From positions 583,347 through 647,346 of the forward strand of contig NZ_BAAAUV010000001.1 of the NCBI RefSeq assembly GCF_039534125.1: DNA of 64,000 nt, written 5' to 3'. The DNA is from Actinocorallia longicatena. Lineage in GTDB: Bacteria; Actinomycetota; Actinomycetes; Streptosporangiales; Streptosporangiaceae. The notes below the pieces were generated by a model. It did not search any database. It was given only the letters and a program-made list of their open reading frames with translations, and was not told where the DNA came from. Position numbers and translations under genes: made by a program. Below are positions 1 to 7,886 of the stretch, in pieces; the first letter of the stretch is position 1, and each line of letters opens with the position of its first letter.

Positions 1-2
1 AG

Positions 3-398
3 GCGGCGTCCCTGGTCCGCCTCGCCACCCGAGCCGACAACCCCTTCCAGCCGGCCAACCGCGCCTACGGCCTGACCGTCCACACCACGAACAAGTGGAT
101 GGCCGGCACCGACGCCAACGTCACCTTCACCCTGACCGGCGCCCTCGGCACCGTGAGCAAGACCATCAACACCGACCTCATCAAGCGGATGGAGAGCGAC
201 CGCTGGAACCACGTCACCATCCCCAGCAACGACCTCGGCCCGCTCACCTCCGTCAGCGTCCGCCGCGACGACTCCGGCAACGCCCCCGACTGGCACCTCG
301 GCCGCATCACCGTGGCCAGCGCCCGCTATGGCACCCACGCCGAAGCCGTCTTCGACCGCTGGATCGACACGACCGACCTCTACACCGTCAACCTGTGA
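3..398 (+). CDS. PLAT-domain protein, C-terminal part (5' truncated by window)
   Basis: Open from the window edge in the frame starting at base 3 and ending in TGA; no start codon is in the window. The visible 131 residues contain a beta-rich stretch with YGLTVHTTNKWMAGTDANV, then DLGPLTSVSVRRDD and DWHLGRITV. This is the PLAT/LH2 pattern, a beta-sandwich found on lipases, lipoxygenases and secreted hydrolases, where it helps bind lipid or protein. The family match is from memory of that pattern. The catalytic or other domain, if any, lies upstream of the window, so the enzyme type is unknown. The 206 bases after the stop hold no convincing gene. Confidence 0.75.
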   Translation, partial: AASLVRLATRADNPFQPANRAYGLTVHTTNKWMAGTDANVTFTLTGALGTVSKTINTDLIKRMESDRWNHVTIPSNDLGPLTSVSVRRDDSGNAPDWHLGRITVASARYGTHAEAVFDRWIDTTDLYTVNL

Positions 399-604
399 GA
401 ACGCCCCCGCCAGAGCGCGGCGGGCAGCGCCCGGTAAGCCTCGGCGAACTCGCCGACGGCCGGGGCGCGGTGATGGCCTCGTCCTGGTCCCCGGCGCGGG
501 CCGATCATCGCGGCCAGGACCGTGCGGGCCGCGCCGACGCCCTCGGGGTCGCCGACCCACGCCAGAGCCGTCGCGGTGTCAGCTCTCCAGCGCAGGGCTG
601 GGAG

Positions 605-1750
605 CTACAATCCGAGGTCGCGGCCGATGAGTTCCTTCATGATTTCGGAGGAGCCGGCCCAGATTCGGGTGACGCGGGCGTCGGTCCAGGCCTGGGCGGC
701 TCGGTATTCGGTCATGTAGCCGTAGCCGCCGTGGAGCTGGACGCAGTGGTCGAGGACGTGGTTCTGGACTTCGGCCGACCAGTACTTGGCCTTGGCGGCG
801 TCGATGGGGGTCATCTCGCCCTCGGTGTGGGCCTCGACGCAGCGGTCGACGTAGGCCTGGGCGACCTCGATGCGGGTGAAGAGGTCGGCGAGCAGGAACT
901 TGTTGTGCTGGAACGAGCCGATCGAGCTGCCGAAGGCCTTGCGGTCCTTGACGTACTGCAGGGTCTCGTGGAGGACCTGGGTGGCGTGGGCGAGGTTGGT
1001 GATCGCGGCGCCGATGCGCTCCTGCGGGAGCAGCTTCATCATCGAGATGAAGCCCATGCCCTCCTCGCCGATGAGGTTCTCGGCCGGGACGCGGACGTCG
1101 CTGAAGAACAGTTCGGCGGTGTCGGACTCGTGCTGGCCGATCTTGTCGAGCTTGCGGCCGCGCTCGAAGCCCGGCATTCCGGCCTCGACGGCGAACAGGG
1201 AGATGCCCTTGGCGCCCTTCTCGGGGTCGGTGCGGGCGGCGACGATCACCAGGTCGGCGGAGTAGCCGTTGGTGATGAAGGTCTTGCTGCCGTTGATGAT
1301 CCAGTCGGTGCCGTCCTTGACGGCCGTGGTGCGCAGCGCGGCGAGGTCGGATCCGCCGGACGGCTCGGTCATGCCGATGGCCGTCCAGAGCTCGCCGGTG
1401 CAGAACTTCGGCAGCCAGCGCTGCCGCTGCTCCTCGGTCGTGAGGTGCACGAGGTAGGGGGCGACGATGTCGGCGTGGATGCCCAGGCAGGAGGCGAAGC
1501 CCATGCTGACCTTGGCGAACTCCTCGTTGACGACCGCGTTGAAGCGGAAGTCCTCGGCGCCGGAGCCGCCGTACTGCTCGGGGACCTCCAGGCCGAGGAA
1601 CCCGAGCTTGCCGGCCTCGAGCCAGACCTCGCGGTCGACGCCCCGCTGCTCGACGAACTTCGGGTAGCCGGGGATCAGCGTCCGCTCGGCGAAGGCCCGC
1701 ACGGTGTCGCGGAATGTCTCGTGGTCCTCGTTGTACAGCGTCCGTCGCAC
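605..1750 (-). CDS. Acyl-CoA dehydrogenase, long-chain/isovaleryl type (FadE-like)
   Basis: A 381-aa FAD-dependent acyl-CoA dehydrogenase, which introduces the alpha-beta double bond in the first step of fatty-acyl or branched-acyl CoA oxidation. The flavin-binding segment MTEPSGGSD, the KDRKAFG helix and the C-terminal LHGGYGYMTEY motif are all present. The usual catalytic Glu position near the C-terminus reads AGSSEIM, without Glu. Instead, a Glu lies in LPQERIG, as in the LCAD/isovaleryl subgroup where that helix supplies the base. The start is GTG behind GAGGAG. The gene is divergent from the SDR at 1898, with two palindromes between them (1785-1802 and 1868-1885). The physiological substrate is not evident. 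Confidence 0.9.
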   Translation of the reverse strand: MRRTLYNEDHETFRDTVRAFAERTLIPGYPKFVEQRGVDREVWLEAGKLGFLGLEVPEQYGGSGAEDFRFNAVVNEEFAKVSMGFASCLGIHADIVAPYLVHLTTEEQRQRWLPKFCTGELWTAIGMTEPSGGSDLAALRTTAVKDGTDWIINGSKTFITNGYSADLVIVAARTDPEKGAKGISLFAVEAGMPGFERGRKLDKIGQHESDTAELFFSDVRVPAENLIGEEGMGFISMMKLLPQERIGAAITNLAHATQVLHETLQYVKDRKAFGSSIGSFQHNKFLLADLFTRIEVAQAYVDRCVEAHTEGEMTPIDAAKAKYWSAEVQNHVLDHCVQLHGGYGYMTEYRAAQAWTDARVTRIWAGSSEIMKELIGRDLGL

Positions 1751-1784
1751 GTCGCGCCTCCTCAGGGTTCACAGCGCCCGGCTC

Positions 1785-1802
1785 ATTAAGCGCACGCTTA
1801 AT
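1785..1802. promoter_or_regulatory. Palindrome ATTAAGCG-CA-CGCTTAAT, probable TetR-type operator
   Basis: Perfect 8-bp arms separated by 2 bp, 34 bases upstream of the acyl-CoA dehydrogenase GTG. The size, symmetry and position fit a TetR-family operator. A similar AAGCG-N2-CGCTT core lies at 10038-10051. Which protein binds is unknown; it is not necessarily the TetR gene at 4680. Confidence 0.6.
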
Positions 1803-1867
1803 CTACCGGATCGATTCCGGACTTTTCACCACAGGGGCCCCTTGCGAGAGCGAAGCGGGCAGATTAC

Positions 1868-1885
1868 CGTTCGTTCGAACGAACG
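1868..1885. promoter_or_regulatory. Perfect 18-bp palindrome CGTTCGTTCGAACGAACG before the SDR gene
   Basis: A fully self-complementary 18-mer that abuts the AAGGAG ribosome binding site (1886-1891) of the SDR gene at 1898. A repressor bound here would block initiation, and as RNA the hairpin would sit next to the ribosome binding site. It differs in sequence from the palindrome at 1785, so the divergent genes probably answer to separate regulators. Confidence 0.6.
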
Positions 1886-1897
1886 AAGGAGTGGGAC

Positions 1898-2695
1898 ATG
1901 GAGATCCGTGGTGCGACGGTTCTGCTGACCGGTGCCAACGGCGGGCTGGGGCTGGCGATCGGGCGGGCGTTGAAGGCCGAGGGCGCGGAGCTCGTGGTCA
2001 CGGGGCGGCGTGAGGACGCCCTGAAGCCCGTCGCGGACGAGCTCGGCGCCCGCATGGTCCTGGCCGATCTCGCCGACCGCGAGCAGGTCGCCGCCCTGGC
2101 CGAGCGGGCCGGGGCGATCGACGTCCTCGTCGCGAACGCCGCGCTGCCCTCCAGCGGAGAGCTGCTGGAGTACAGCCCTGAGCAGGTCGACCGGGCGCTG
2201 GACGTCAACCTTCGTGCTCCGATCATGCTGGCCAGGCAGCTCGCCCCGGCGATGGTCGCGGCGGGCCGGGGCCATCTGGTCATGGTCGGCTCGATCTCGG
2301 GGAAGACCGCGACCGCGGCGTCGTCGCTGTACAACGCCACCAAGTACGGGCTGCGCGGCTTCACCCTCGGCTTCCGGCAGGACCTGCACGGCACCGGGGT
2401 GGGCGTCTCCCTCATCCAGCCGGGGTTCGTCCGCGACGCCGGCATGTTCCACGACACCGGCGCCAAGACTCCCGGCGGGGCCAGGACGTCGACGCCCCGC
2501 CAGGTCGCGAGGGGTGTGCTGTCCGCGATCCGCAGGAACCGGGCGGAGGTCAACATCGCCCCCTTCGAGATCAGGGCGCTGAGCGCGATCGGCGGCCAGT
2601 TCCCCGGCTTCTCCGAGCGCGTCCAGCGCCTGGTCGTCCGGCCCGGCGACCCCGACATGAAGCGGTTCCTCGACGCTCAGAAAACCAAGCGTTAG
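1898..2695 (+). CDS. Short-chain dehydrogenase/reductase (SDR)
   Basis: A 265-aa classical SDR. It has the cofactor motif TGANGGLG at residues 11-18, the NAA motif in LVANAALP, the catalytic Ser in VGSIS and the YNATK catalytic Tyr/Lys pair, followed by IQPGFVRDAG. Such enzymes oxidise or reduce alcohols and ketones with NAD(P). An arginine right after the Rossmann strand (TGRRED) suggests NADP preference, which is inference. ATG follows a strong AAGGAG. The stop overlaps the stop of the convergent secreted protein by 4 bases. Its divergent neighbour is an acyl-CoA dehydrogenase, so a lipid substrate is possible but unproven. Confidence 0.9.
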   Translation: MEIRGATVLLTGANGGLGLAIGRALKAEGAELVVTGRREDALKPVADELGARMVLADLADREQVAALAERAGAIDVLVANAALPSSGELLEYSPEQVDRALDVNLRAPIMLARQLAPAMVAAGRGHLVMVGSISGKTATAASSLYNATKYGLRGFTLGFRQDLHGTGVGVSLIQPGFVRDAGMFHDTGAKTPGGARTSTPRQVARGVLSAIRRNRAEVNIAPFEIRALSAIGGQFPGFSERVQRLVVRPGDPDMKRFLDAQKTKR

Positions 2696-3504
2696 GCCTT
2701 GGGACGGCGGCGGCGCCAGTTGACGTAGCCGGAGACCCCGCCGAACAGGAGCAGGAAGGCGCCCATCGCGATGGTCGCGAAGCCCGCGATGCCCAGGCCC
2801 GCGGGCTGGTCGGCGATGTCGGGCTGGACGGCGGCCACGGGGGTGCCGGCGTCGCCGTTCACGTCGATCTCCGGCTGGTCGACCTCGTCGAGGGTCGGCA
2901 GGGCGGTCGTGCCGGGGGTGACGCCGGGCGCGGGCGGGGTGGTGGCCGTCGCCGGCTTCTTGCCCGGCTTCTGCTGGCCGTCGCCGTTCTTGGTCTTGTC
3001 CGTGGTGCCGCCGCCGTTGGCGTTGTCGCCGCCGTTGCCGTTCTGCTGCGGCTGGGGCGGCGGGTTCTGCTGCGGCGCGGGCTGCGGGGGCGGCGGCGGG
3101 GCCTGGCCGGGGCAGGTGCCCTCGAGGTCGATGTACTTCACCAGCAGGAGGGTGAGGACGCCGCCGTCCACCTCGGCCTTGGCGGCCGTGAGCTTCGCGC
3201 CGCGCTCGGACGCCACATAGGCGTTGGTCGCGTCGGCGAAACCGGTGACGGTCTGCTCGCCGCCCGGGTCGAAGGTGACCTTCAGCGAGGTCAGCTTGAC
3301 GCGCGGGTGGTTGTGCACCCCGAAGTGCCAGCCGTCCTTGTCGCCGGGGACCCCCGGGCAGGTGGCGGTGCCGCCCGCCGCGGTGACGGGGACGCCGGTG
3401 CGCAGCCGCAGGTCCTTGTCCGCGGCGTGCGCCGTCCCCGGTGTCATCACTGCCGCCGCGACAGCGACGGCGGTGACTCCCAGGCCGTACGGCCGTCGTC
3501 TCAT
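2692..3504 (-). CDS. Secreted, C-terminally membrane-anchored Pro/Gln-rich protein
   Basis: 270 aa of unknown function. The N-terminus is a Sec signal peptide ending near GTAHA-AD. Residues to about 130 form a folded region with two cysteines and a hydrophobic core. Then come a proline/glutamine-rich linker and a low-complexity Gly/Asn/Lys stretch. The C-terminus is a hydrophobic helix ending in WRRRRPKA, the layout of an envelope protein exposed outside the cell. There is no LPxTG before the helix, so sortase anchoring is not supported. The start ATG follows GGGAGG. A similar tail occurs in the protein at 47243 next to the sortase, but I see no sequence relation between them. Confidence 0.75.
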   Translation of the reverse strand: MRRRPYGLGVTAVAVAAAVMTPGTAHAADKDLRLRTGVPVTAAGGTATCPGVPGDKDGWHFGVHNHPRVKLTSLKVTFDPGGEQTVTGFADATNAYVASERGAKLTAAKAEVDGGVLTLLLVKYIDLEGTCPGQAPPPPPQPAPQQNPPPQPQQNGNGGDNANGGGTTDKTKNGDGQQKPGKKPATATTPPAPGVTPGTTALPTLDEVDQPEIDVNGDAGTPVAAVQPDIADQPAGLGIAGFATIAMGAFLLLFGGVSGYVNWRRRRPKA

Positions 3505-3715
3505 GGGCGCGCCTCCCGAAATCCACAGATGTGCGGAAAGAGTCTGCCGTACCCGGCGCTAGTGGACATGTCGTCTCGGATAACAATCCGACGGGCCTCC
3601 TGTCACTTTGCACACAAAACCCGCTGATGGGACCACTTTTGTTGCGTGTCTCCCTTGTGCGGCATCCCGTTCACCGCGATCCTGAGCGCGCTCGACGGAA
3701 CGGGAGATCGACAGA

Positions 3716-4669
3716 GTGGATGCGGCAACGGTGGGATCGGCGTTCGCCGCGCTCCTCGGCACGAGCGTGTACTACCTGGCGTTCCTGATGTTCCGGCACG
3801 CGGCGCTGCGGATGCCGCCGCTGCGCGGGAGCAGGCCGTTCCGGGCCGCCGGGTACATGCTGACGGACTGGATCTGGATGCTCGGCGGGGTGATGCTGTT
3901 CGTCGGCCTCGCCTACGAGGTGATCGCGTTCGCGGAGCTGCCGCTGAGCGTCGCCCAGCCGATCTTCGCGCTCAGCCTGGTGTTCCTGCTGGCCTACGCG
4001 ACGTCCTTCCTCGGTGAGCGGCTCAGCCGCCGCGAATGGGCGAGCGTCGCGCTGTTCGGGGCGGCGACCGTCCTGGTGGGGCTGTCCAGCGGCCGGGACC
4101 CGGCCCGGCTGCCGAGCGCGAGCACTCCCCCGGTGTTCGAGCTCGCCCTGGTCACGATTCCGCCGATCATGGTGGCGGGGCTGGTCTGGCTGGTCGGCGA
4201 CCGGACCTCGGGCGGCCGGCACGCGCGGCCGCTGGCGGGCGTGGCCTACGGGATCGGTGCCGGTGTGTGCGCGGGCGTCGCCGAGGCGGGCGTGCGGGGC
4301 ATCGCGGCCGTCTGGATCGCCGACGGGACGGTCGAGGCGGTGATCCGCTCGCCCTACCCGTACCTGACGCTCCTCATGGCCGGGATCTCGCTGCTCCAGG
4401 TCCAGATCGCGCTCCAGCGCTGCCGGATCTCGATCGTCGCCACGATCATCACGGTGATCGGCCGGACGATGCTCGTCGTCACCAGCACGGTGCTGTTCGA
4501 CGACACCTGGCCCGACCGGCCCGTCCCGCTGGCGCTCCGTCTGACCGGATTCTCCCTGGCGATCCTGGCCATCGTGCTGTTCCCCCGGCACGAGCATCCG
4601 CACAGCGCGATCCCCTACGCCCCCCGCCGCCGCAAGGGCCCGGCAGCGACGGCCCGCCGCGCCGCCTAG
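3716..4669 (+). CDS. DMT/EamA-like multi-pass membrane transporter
   Basis: 317 aa with about nine hydrophobic segments in a repeated pattern. It includes a segment reading LPLSVAQPIFALSLVFLLA followed by GERLSRREW, typical of the drug/metabolite transporter superfamily (EamA and NIPA-like proteins). The substrate cannot be told. The start is GTG with GGAG upstream, and the C-terminal tail is basic. The gene converges on a TetR regulator with only 10 bases between them. Both genes take their stop codons from the tandem 14-bp repeat at 4661-4688. The 211 bases upstream contain no gene. Confidence 0.75.
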   Translation: MDAATVGSAFAALLGTSVYYLAFLMFRHAALRMPPLRGSRPFRAAGYMLTDWIWMLGGVMLFVGLAYEVIAFAELPLSVAQPIFALSLVFLLAYATSFLGERLSRREWASVALFGAATVLVGLSSGRDPARLPSASTPPVFELALVTIPPIMVAGLVWLVGDRTSGGRHARPLAGVAYGIGAGVCAGVAEAGVRGIAAVWIADGTVEAVIRSPYPYLTLLMAGISLLQVQIALQRCRISIVATIITVIGRTMLVVTSTVLFDDTWPDRPVPLALRLTGFSLAILAIVLFPRHEHPHSAIPYAPRRRKGPAATARRAA

Positions 4670-4688
4670 GAGAAGCCGCCTAGGAGAA
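4661..4688. repeat. Tandem duplication of a 14-bp unit carrying CCTAGG
   Basis: The unit GCCGCCTAGGAGAA occurs twice in direct succession. CCTAGG is palindromic, so the first copy gives TAG to the plus-strand transporter and the second gives TAG to the minus-strand TetR gene. The duplication thus separates and ends both convergent genes. It probably arose by replication slippage, which is inference. Confidence 0.9.
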
Positions 4689-5270
4689 CAGGAAGGCCAG
4701 GTCGCCGCGGATGAGGGAGAGCATGAGGGGGATGCGGTCGGCGCGGTCGTTGCCGCGGACCGAGGTGCCGCGGAAGATGTCGATGGCGATGCGGACCAGG
4801 TCGTGGAAGAGGGCGGGCGGGATGGCGTCGAGGCCGGGGAGCTGCGCGGCGATCGCCTCGATGTCCCGGCCGTAGGCCTCGAGCTGCGGCATGAGGGCGC
4901 CGGCGAGGACGTGGTCGGTGCGGGAGGCGACGAGCAGCTCGTTGAACACGACGTTGATCGGCTCTTCGGTCAGGTCGCGGAGCAGGCGCAGCGTGGTCTC
5001 GAACGGGTCGGCGTCGCGCGGGGCGGCGTCCAGGCGGGATTGGAAGGCGACGAGCTGGCGGCAGGCCACCTCCTCGGCGACCGCGACCAGGAAGCCCTGG
5101 AGGGTCCCGAAATAGCGGAACAGGGCCGCGGGGGCGGTGCCCGCGCGCCGCGCGACCTCGGCCGGTGTGCAGCGGGGAAGTCCCAGCTCGATGAGGGTGT
5201 CGATCCCCGCGGTGAGGAGCCGCGCGGGGATCTCGTCGGCGCGCTCGCCAGGGAAACCGGCAAAGGTCAC
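4680..5270 (-). CDS. TetR/AcrR family transcriptional regulator
   Basis: 196 aa. The N-terminal three-helix DNA-binding domain reads IPARLLTAGIDTLIELG then CTPAEVARRAGTAPAALFRYFG, a clear TetR helix-turn-helix. The rest is an all-helical ligand-binding region. I chose the GTG at 5270 because AAAGGA lies 7 bases upstream; an in-frame start at 5297 would add nine residues and lacks a good binding site. It converges on a DMT-type transporter, but being convergent it shares no promoter with it. Its targets are unknown. Confidence 0.85.
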   Translation of the reverse strand: MTFAGFPGERADEIPARLLTAGIDTLIELGLPRCTPAEVARRAGTAPAALFRYFGTLQGFLVAVAEEVACRQLVAFQSRLDAAPRDADPFETTLRLLRDLTEEPINVVFNELLVASRTDHVLAGALMPQLEAYGRDIEAIAAQLPGLDAIPPALFHDLVRIAIDIFRGTSVRGNDRADRIPLMLSLIRGDLAFLFS

Positions 5271-5351
5271 GAATAGGTCCTTTCTGGATGTCCGCAAACG
5301 GCACCCTAGGACTCCGCCCGGCCCGGCGGCAACGCCGACCCCCTCCGTCCG

Positions 5352-5804
5352 TCAGGTGGCGGCCTCCCGGGGCTCGAACGCCTTCCGGAAGGTGAAGGCC
5401 TCCGGCGACGGGCCGTGCGCGCGCAGGTGCTCCAGCCGCTCCTTGGCCTCCGCGACGGTCGGCACATGGCCCTCGGGGACCCACCAGAGCACCGAGATGA
5501 CCTCGCCGAGGTGCTGGAACCACTCGCGGCGGCGCCGCACGTACTCCATGTGCGCGCTGCGGTAGACGTAGTCGAAGAGCGTCTCCCGCGACTCCCAGAC
5601 GCTCATGTTCACGAGGACGTCCGGGTCGTCGTAGGGACGGACGGAGGTGGCGTCGCCCCCACCCTCCCCCACCAGCCGCCAGACGAAGCCGGGAGCGCCG
5701 TCGGCCAGGGCGTTGATCTCTTCGAGGGCGTCGGCGAATCCCGCCGACAGCGGGGAGTCCAGGGGGGCGGAGAGGCGTCCGATGTTCAGCTGGGCGAGAT
5801 GCAT
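5352..5804 (-). CDS. DUF3291 domain protein
   Basis: 150 aa, beginning MHLAQLNIGRL and containing WESRETLFDYVYRSAHMEYVRRR and the conserved LWWVPEGHVPTVAEA. These are hallmarks of DUF3291, an antibiotic-biosynthesis-monooxygenase-like fold of unknown role. The ATG at 5804 starts 7 bases after the TAG of the upstream winged-helix regulator. A TTG at 5822 in the same frame would add six residues but overlaps that gene. The two genes are evidently one transcript, and the regulator may control this protein. Confidence 0.8.
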   Translation of the reverse strand: MHLAQLNIGRLSAPLDSPLSAGFADALEEINALADGAPGFVWRLVGEGGGDATSVRPYDDPDVLVNMSVWESRETLFDYVYRSAHMEYVRRRREWFQHLGEVISVLWWVPEGHVPTVAEAKERLEHLRAHGPSPEAFTFRKAFEPREAAT

Positions 5805-5811
5805 GACAGGA

Positions 5812-6429
5812 CTATATGTCAATTTTCATTGGTTTTAGAAGGGCCACGCAGCAGCGGCCGGGCGCCGGATCCATCCGGGCCTCCCGTCCGGCCTCGGCGG
5901 CGACGCCCTCGAGCAGGGCGAGGTTCATGCCGCAGACCAGGGGCGGGAAGTCCTCGGCCAGCCGATGGAAGGGGCAGTTCCGCAGGCGGAGGGCGTCGCC
6001 GTCCTCGTACGGCTCGTAACCCCGCCCGGCCAGCGCCTCGAAGAGGTCGCGGCCGCCGAGGACCGGCCCGGCCGCCCTGGCCGCGTCCGACGGATCCAGC
6101 CCCGCCTTCTCCACCACCTCCGCCAGCACCTCGGCGGCGGTGACGTAGTCGCGGGGCGGCAGGCTCACCGCGAACTCGCCGGCGGCACGCCGGTAGTACT
6201 TGGCCGGACGCCCCGCTCCCGGCCCGCTCCGCCCCTCGGGACGCCGGAACACCGCGTCGAGCAGGCCTCCTTCGACCATCTTGTCGAGATGGAAGGCCGC
6301 CAGCGTCCGCTGGATCCCCGCGGCCTCGGCCGCCTCGTTCCTGCTCACGTCGTGACGCTGGGCGGCCACGTGGTCGTAGAGGCGCCTGCGGACGGGATCC
6401 TGCAGCAGGGCCACGGCTTCGATGCTCAC
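5812..6429 (-). CDS. Winged-helix transcriptional regulator with C-terminal Cys cluster (SufR/ArsR-like)
   Basis: 205 aa. The N-terminus carries a winged helix (LLQDPVRRRLYDHVAAQ, then RNEAAEAAGIQRTLAAFHLDKMVEGGLL) with the GRPAKYY wing. The C-terminal half has cysteines in NCPFH, VCGMN and GRCCV, spaced like the ligands of SufR-type iron-sulfur regulators. Cofactor binding is therefore likely but not shown. It is followed directly by the DUF3291 gene. A 7-bp inverted repeat (6452-6458 with 6481-6487) lies upstream and could be an autoregulatory site. Confidence 0.8.
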   Translation of the reverse strand: MSIEAVALLQDPVRRRLYDHVAAQRHDVSRNEAAEAAGIQRTLAAFHLDKMVEGGLLDAVFRRPEGRSGPGAGRPAKYYRRAAGEFAVSLPPRDYVTAAEVLAEVVEKAGLDPSDAARAAGPVLGGRDLFEALAGRGYEPYEDGDALRLRNCPFHRLAEDFPPLVCGMNLALLEGVAAEAGREARMDPAPGRCCVALLKPMKIDI

Positions 6430-6451
6430 CGCCCCAGTCTAAAAGCAGCGG

Positions 6452-6487
6452 AAGTTGACATGACCGGCACCCAATGAAGATCAACTT
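6452..6487. promoter_or_regulatory. Inverted repeat AAGTTGA-N22-TCAACTT upstream of the winged-helix gene
   Basis: Matching 7-bp arms lie 23 bases upstream of the regulator's ATG and about 150 bases upstream of fabF. The position suggests an operator for the neighbouring winged-helix protein. The wide spacer makes this a weak call. Confidence 0.35.
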
Positions 6488-6639
6488 GTGGGGGATCTAC
6501 AAAGTGCACGTACCAAGCTTCGTCCGGCCGATCACTCCTCGCGCCCCGGGCTGCCTGGCAGACTGAGGATCTGCTGGAGAATTTCCGGCCAGGTCGCTCG
6601 GCCCGGCTTTTGTTGGAAGTCATACGGGGAGTAGAAATC

Positions 6640-7845
6640 ATGCGCGAAGTCGTGGTCACCGGTCTGGGCGCGACCACGCCGCTCGGCGGCGACCTTCCGA
6701 CGACCTGGGACGGCCTCAAGGCCGGGCGCTCCGGCGTCTCCCTGGTCGAAGAGGAATGGGCCGCCGATCTCCCCTCCAGGATCGCCGGGCGTCTCGCGGT
6801 CGAACCGACCGAGACCCTCAGCCGGGTCGAGGCCCGCCGCCTCGACCGCGTCGAGCAGATGGCGATCATCGCCGGACGCGAGGCCTGGGCGTCGGCCGGC
6901 AGCCCCGACGTCGACCCCGTCCGCCTCGCGGTGGTCATCGGCACCGGCATCGGCGGGGCCACCACGATGCTCGACCAGTTCGACGTCATCGTGAAGAGCG
7001 GGGTGCGCCGGGTCTCCCCCAACACCGTCCCGATGCTCATGCCCAACGGCCCGTCGGCCTACGTCAGCATGGAGCTCGGCGCCAAGGGCGGCGCCCGCAC
7101 CCCGGTGTCGGCGTGCGCCGCGGGAGCGGAGGCCATCGCCTTCGCCGCCGACCTGATCCGCCTGGGCCGCGCCGACGTGGTCGTCGCCGGCGGCGCCGAG
7201 GCCTGCATCCACCAGCTCACGATGGCCGCGTTCGCCCAGATGCGCGCGCTGTCGACCCGTAACGACTCCCCCGCGACCGCCTCCCGGCCGTTCGACACCA
7301 GCCGCGACGGCTTCGTCATGGGCGAGGGGGCGGCCGTGATGGTCCTGGAGAGCGCCGAGTTCGCCGCCGCCAGGGGCGCGACGATCCACGGCCGGGTCGC
7401 CGGCTCCGGCATCACCTCCAGCGCCAACCACATCACGGCCTCCGACCCCGACGGCCAGGCCCGCGCGATCCGTCTCGCCCTCGAGGACGGCGGCCTGTCC
7501 GCCCTGGACGTCGACCACGTCCACGCCCACGCCACGTCCACGCCGCAGGGCGACGTCGCCGAGGCCGAGGCCATCGCCACGGCCCTGGGCGACCACCCGG
7601 TCGTCACCGCCACCAAGTCGATGACCGGCCACCTGATCGGTGCCTCCGGTGCCCTGGGCGCGATCAGCGCCCTGCTGTCGGTCCGCGACGGCATCATCCC
7701 CGCGACGATCAACCTGACCGACCTCGACCCCGAGATCAAGGTCGACGTCGCCCAGAACACCGCCCGCGAGATGACCGTCCGGGCCGCGGTCGCCAACAGC
7801 TTCGGCTTCGGCGGCCACAACGTCAGCCTGCTCTTCACCCCCTGA
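6640..7845 (+). CDS. fabF: Beta-ketoacyl-ACP synthase II (KAS II)
   Basis: 402 aa, full length for FabF. It condenses malonyl-ACP with acyl-ACP in fatty-acid elongation. The catalytic Cys is C159 in VSACAAG, and the two histidines lie in HAHATSTPQGD and TKSMTGHLIGASGAL. The C-terminal SFGFGGHN loop is intact. I start at the ATG at 6640, behind GGGGAG; upstream in-frame codons would add only ten unconserved residues. No fabD, fabH or acpP is nearby, so this is either a detached fab gene or a dedicated KAS for another acyl product. It ends at the hairpin 7854-7885. Confidence 0.92.
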   Translation: MREVVVTGLGATTPLGGDLPTTWDGLKAGRSGVSLVEEEWAADLPSRIAGRLAVEPTETLSRVEARRLDRVEQMAIIAGREAWASAGSPDVDPVRLAVVIGTGIGGATTMLDQFDVIVKSGVRRVSPNTVPMLMPNGPSAYVSMELGAKGGARTPVSACAAGAEAIAFAADLIRLGRADVVVAGGAEACIHQLTMAAFAQMRALSTRNDSPATASRPFDTSRDGFVMGEGAAVMVLESAEFAAARGATIHGRVAGSGITSSANHITASDPDGQARAIRLALEDGGLSALDVDHVHAHATSTPQGDVAEAEAIATALGDHPVVTATKSMTGHLIGASGALGAISALLSVRDGIIPATINLTDLDPEIKVDVAQNTAREMTVRAAVANSFGFGGHNVSLLFTP

Positions 7846-7853
7846 GAGAGGGA

Positions 7854-7885
7854 ACGCCGGCGGTCCCGTCCCGGGCCGCCGGCGT
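7854..7885. terminator. Bidirectional hairpin between fabF and the DUF402 gene
   Basis: Perfect 10-bp GC arms (ACGCCGGCGG and its complement) around a 12-base loop, placed between two convergent stops. There is no U-tract, as is common in actinobacteria. Confidence 0.7.
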
Positions 7886-7886
7886 C

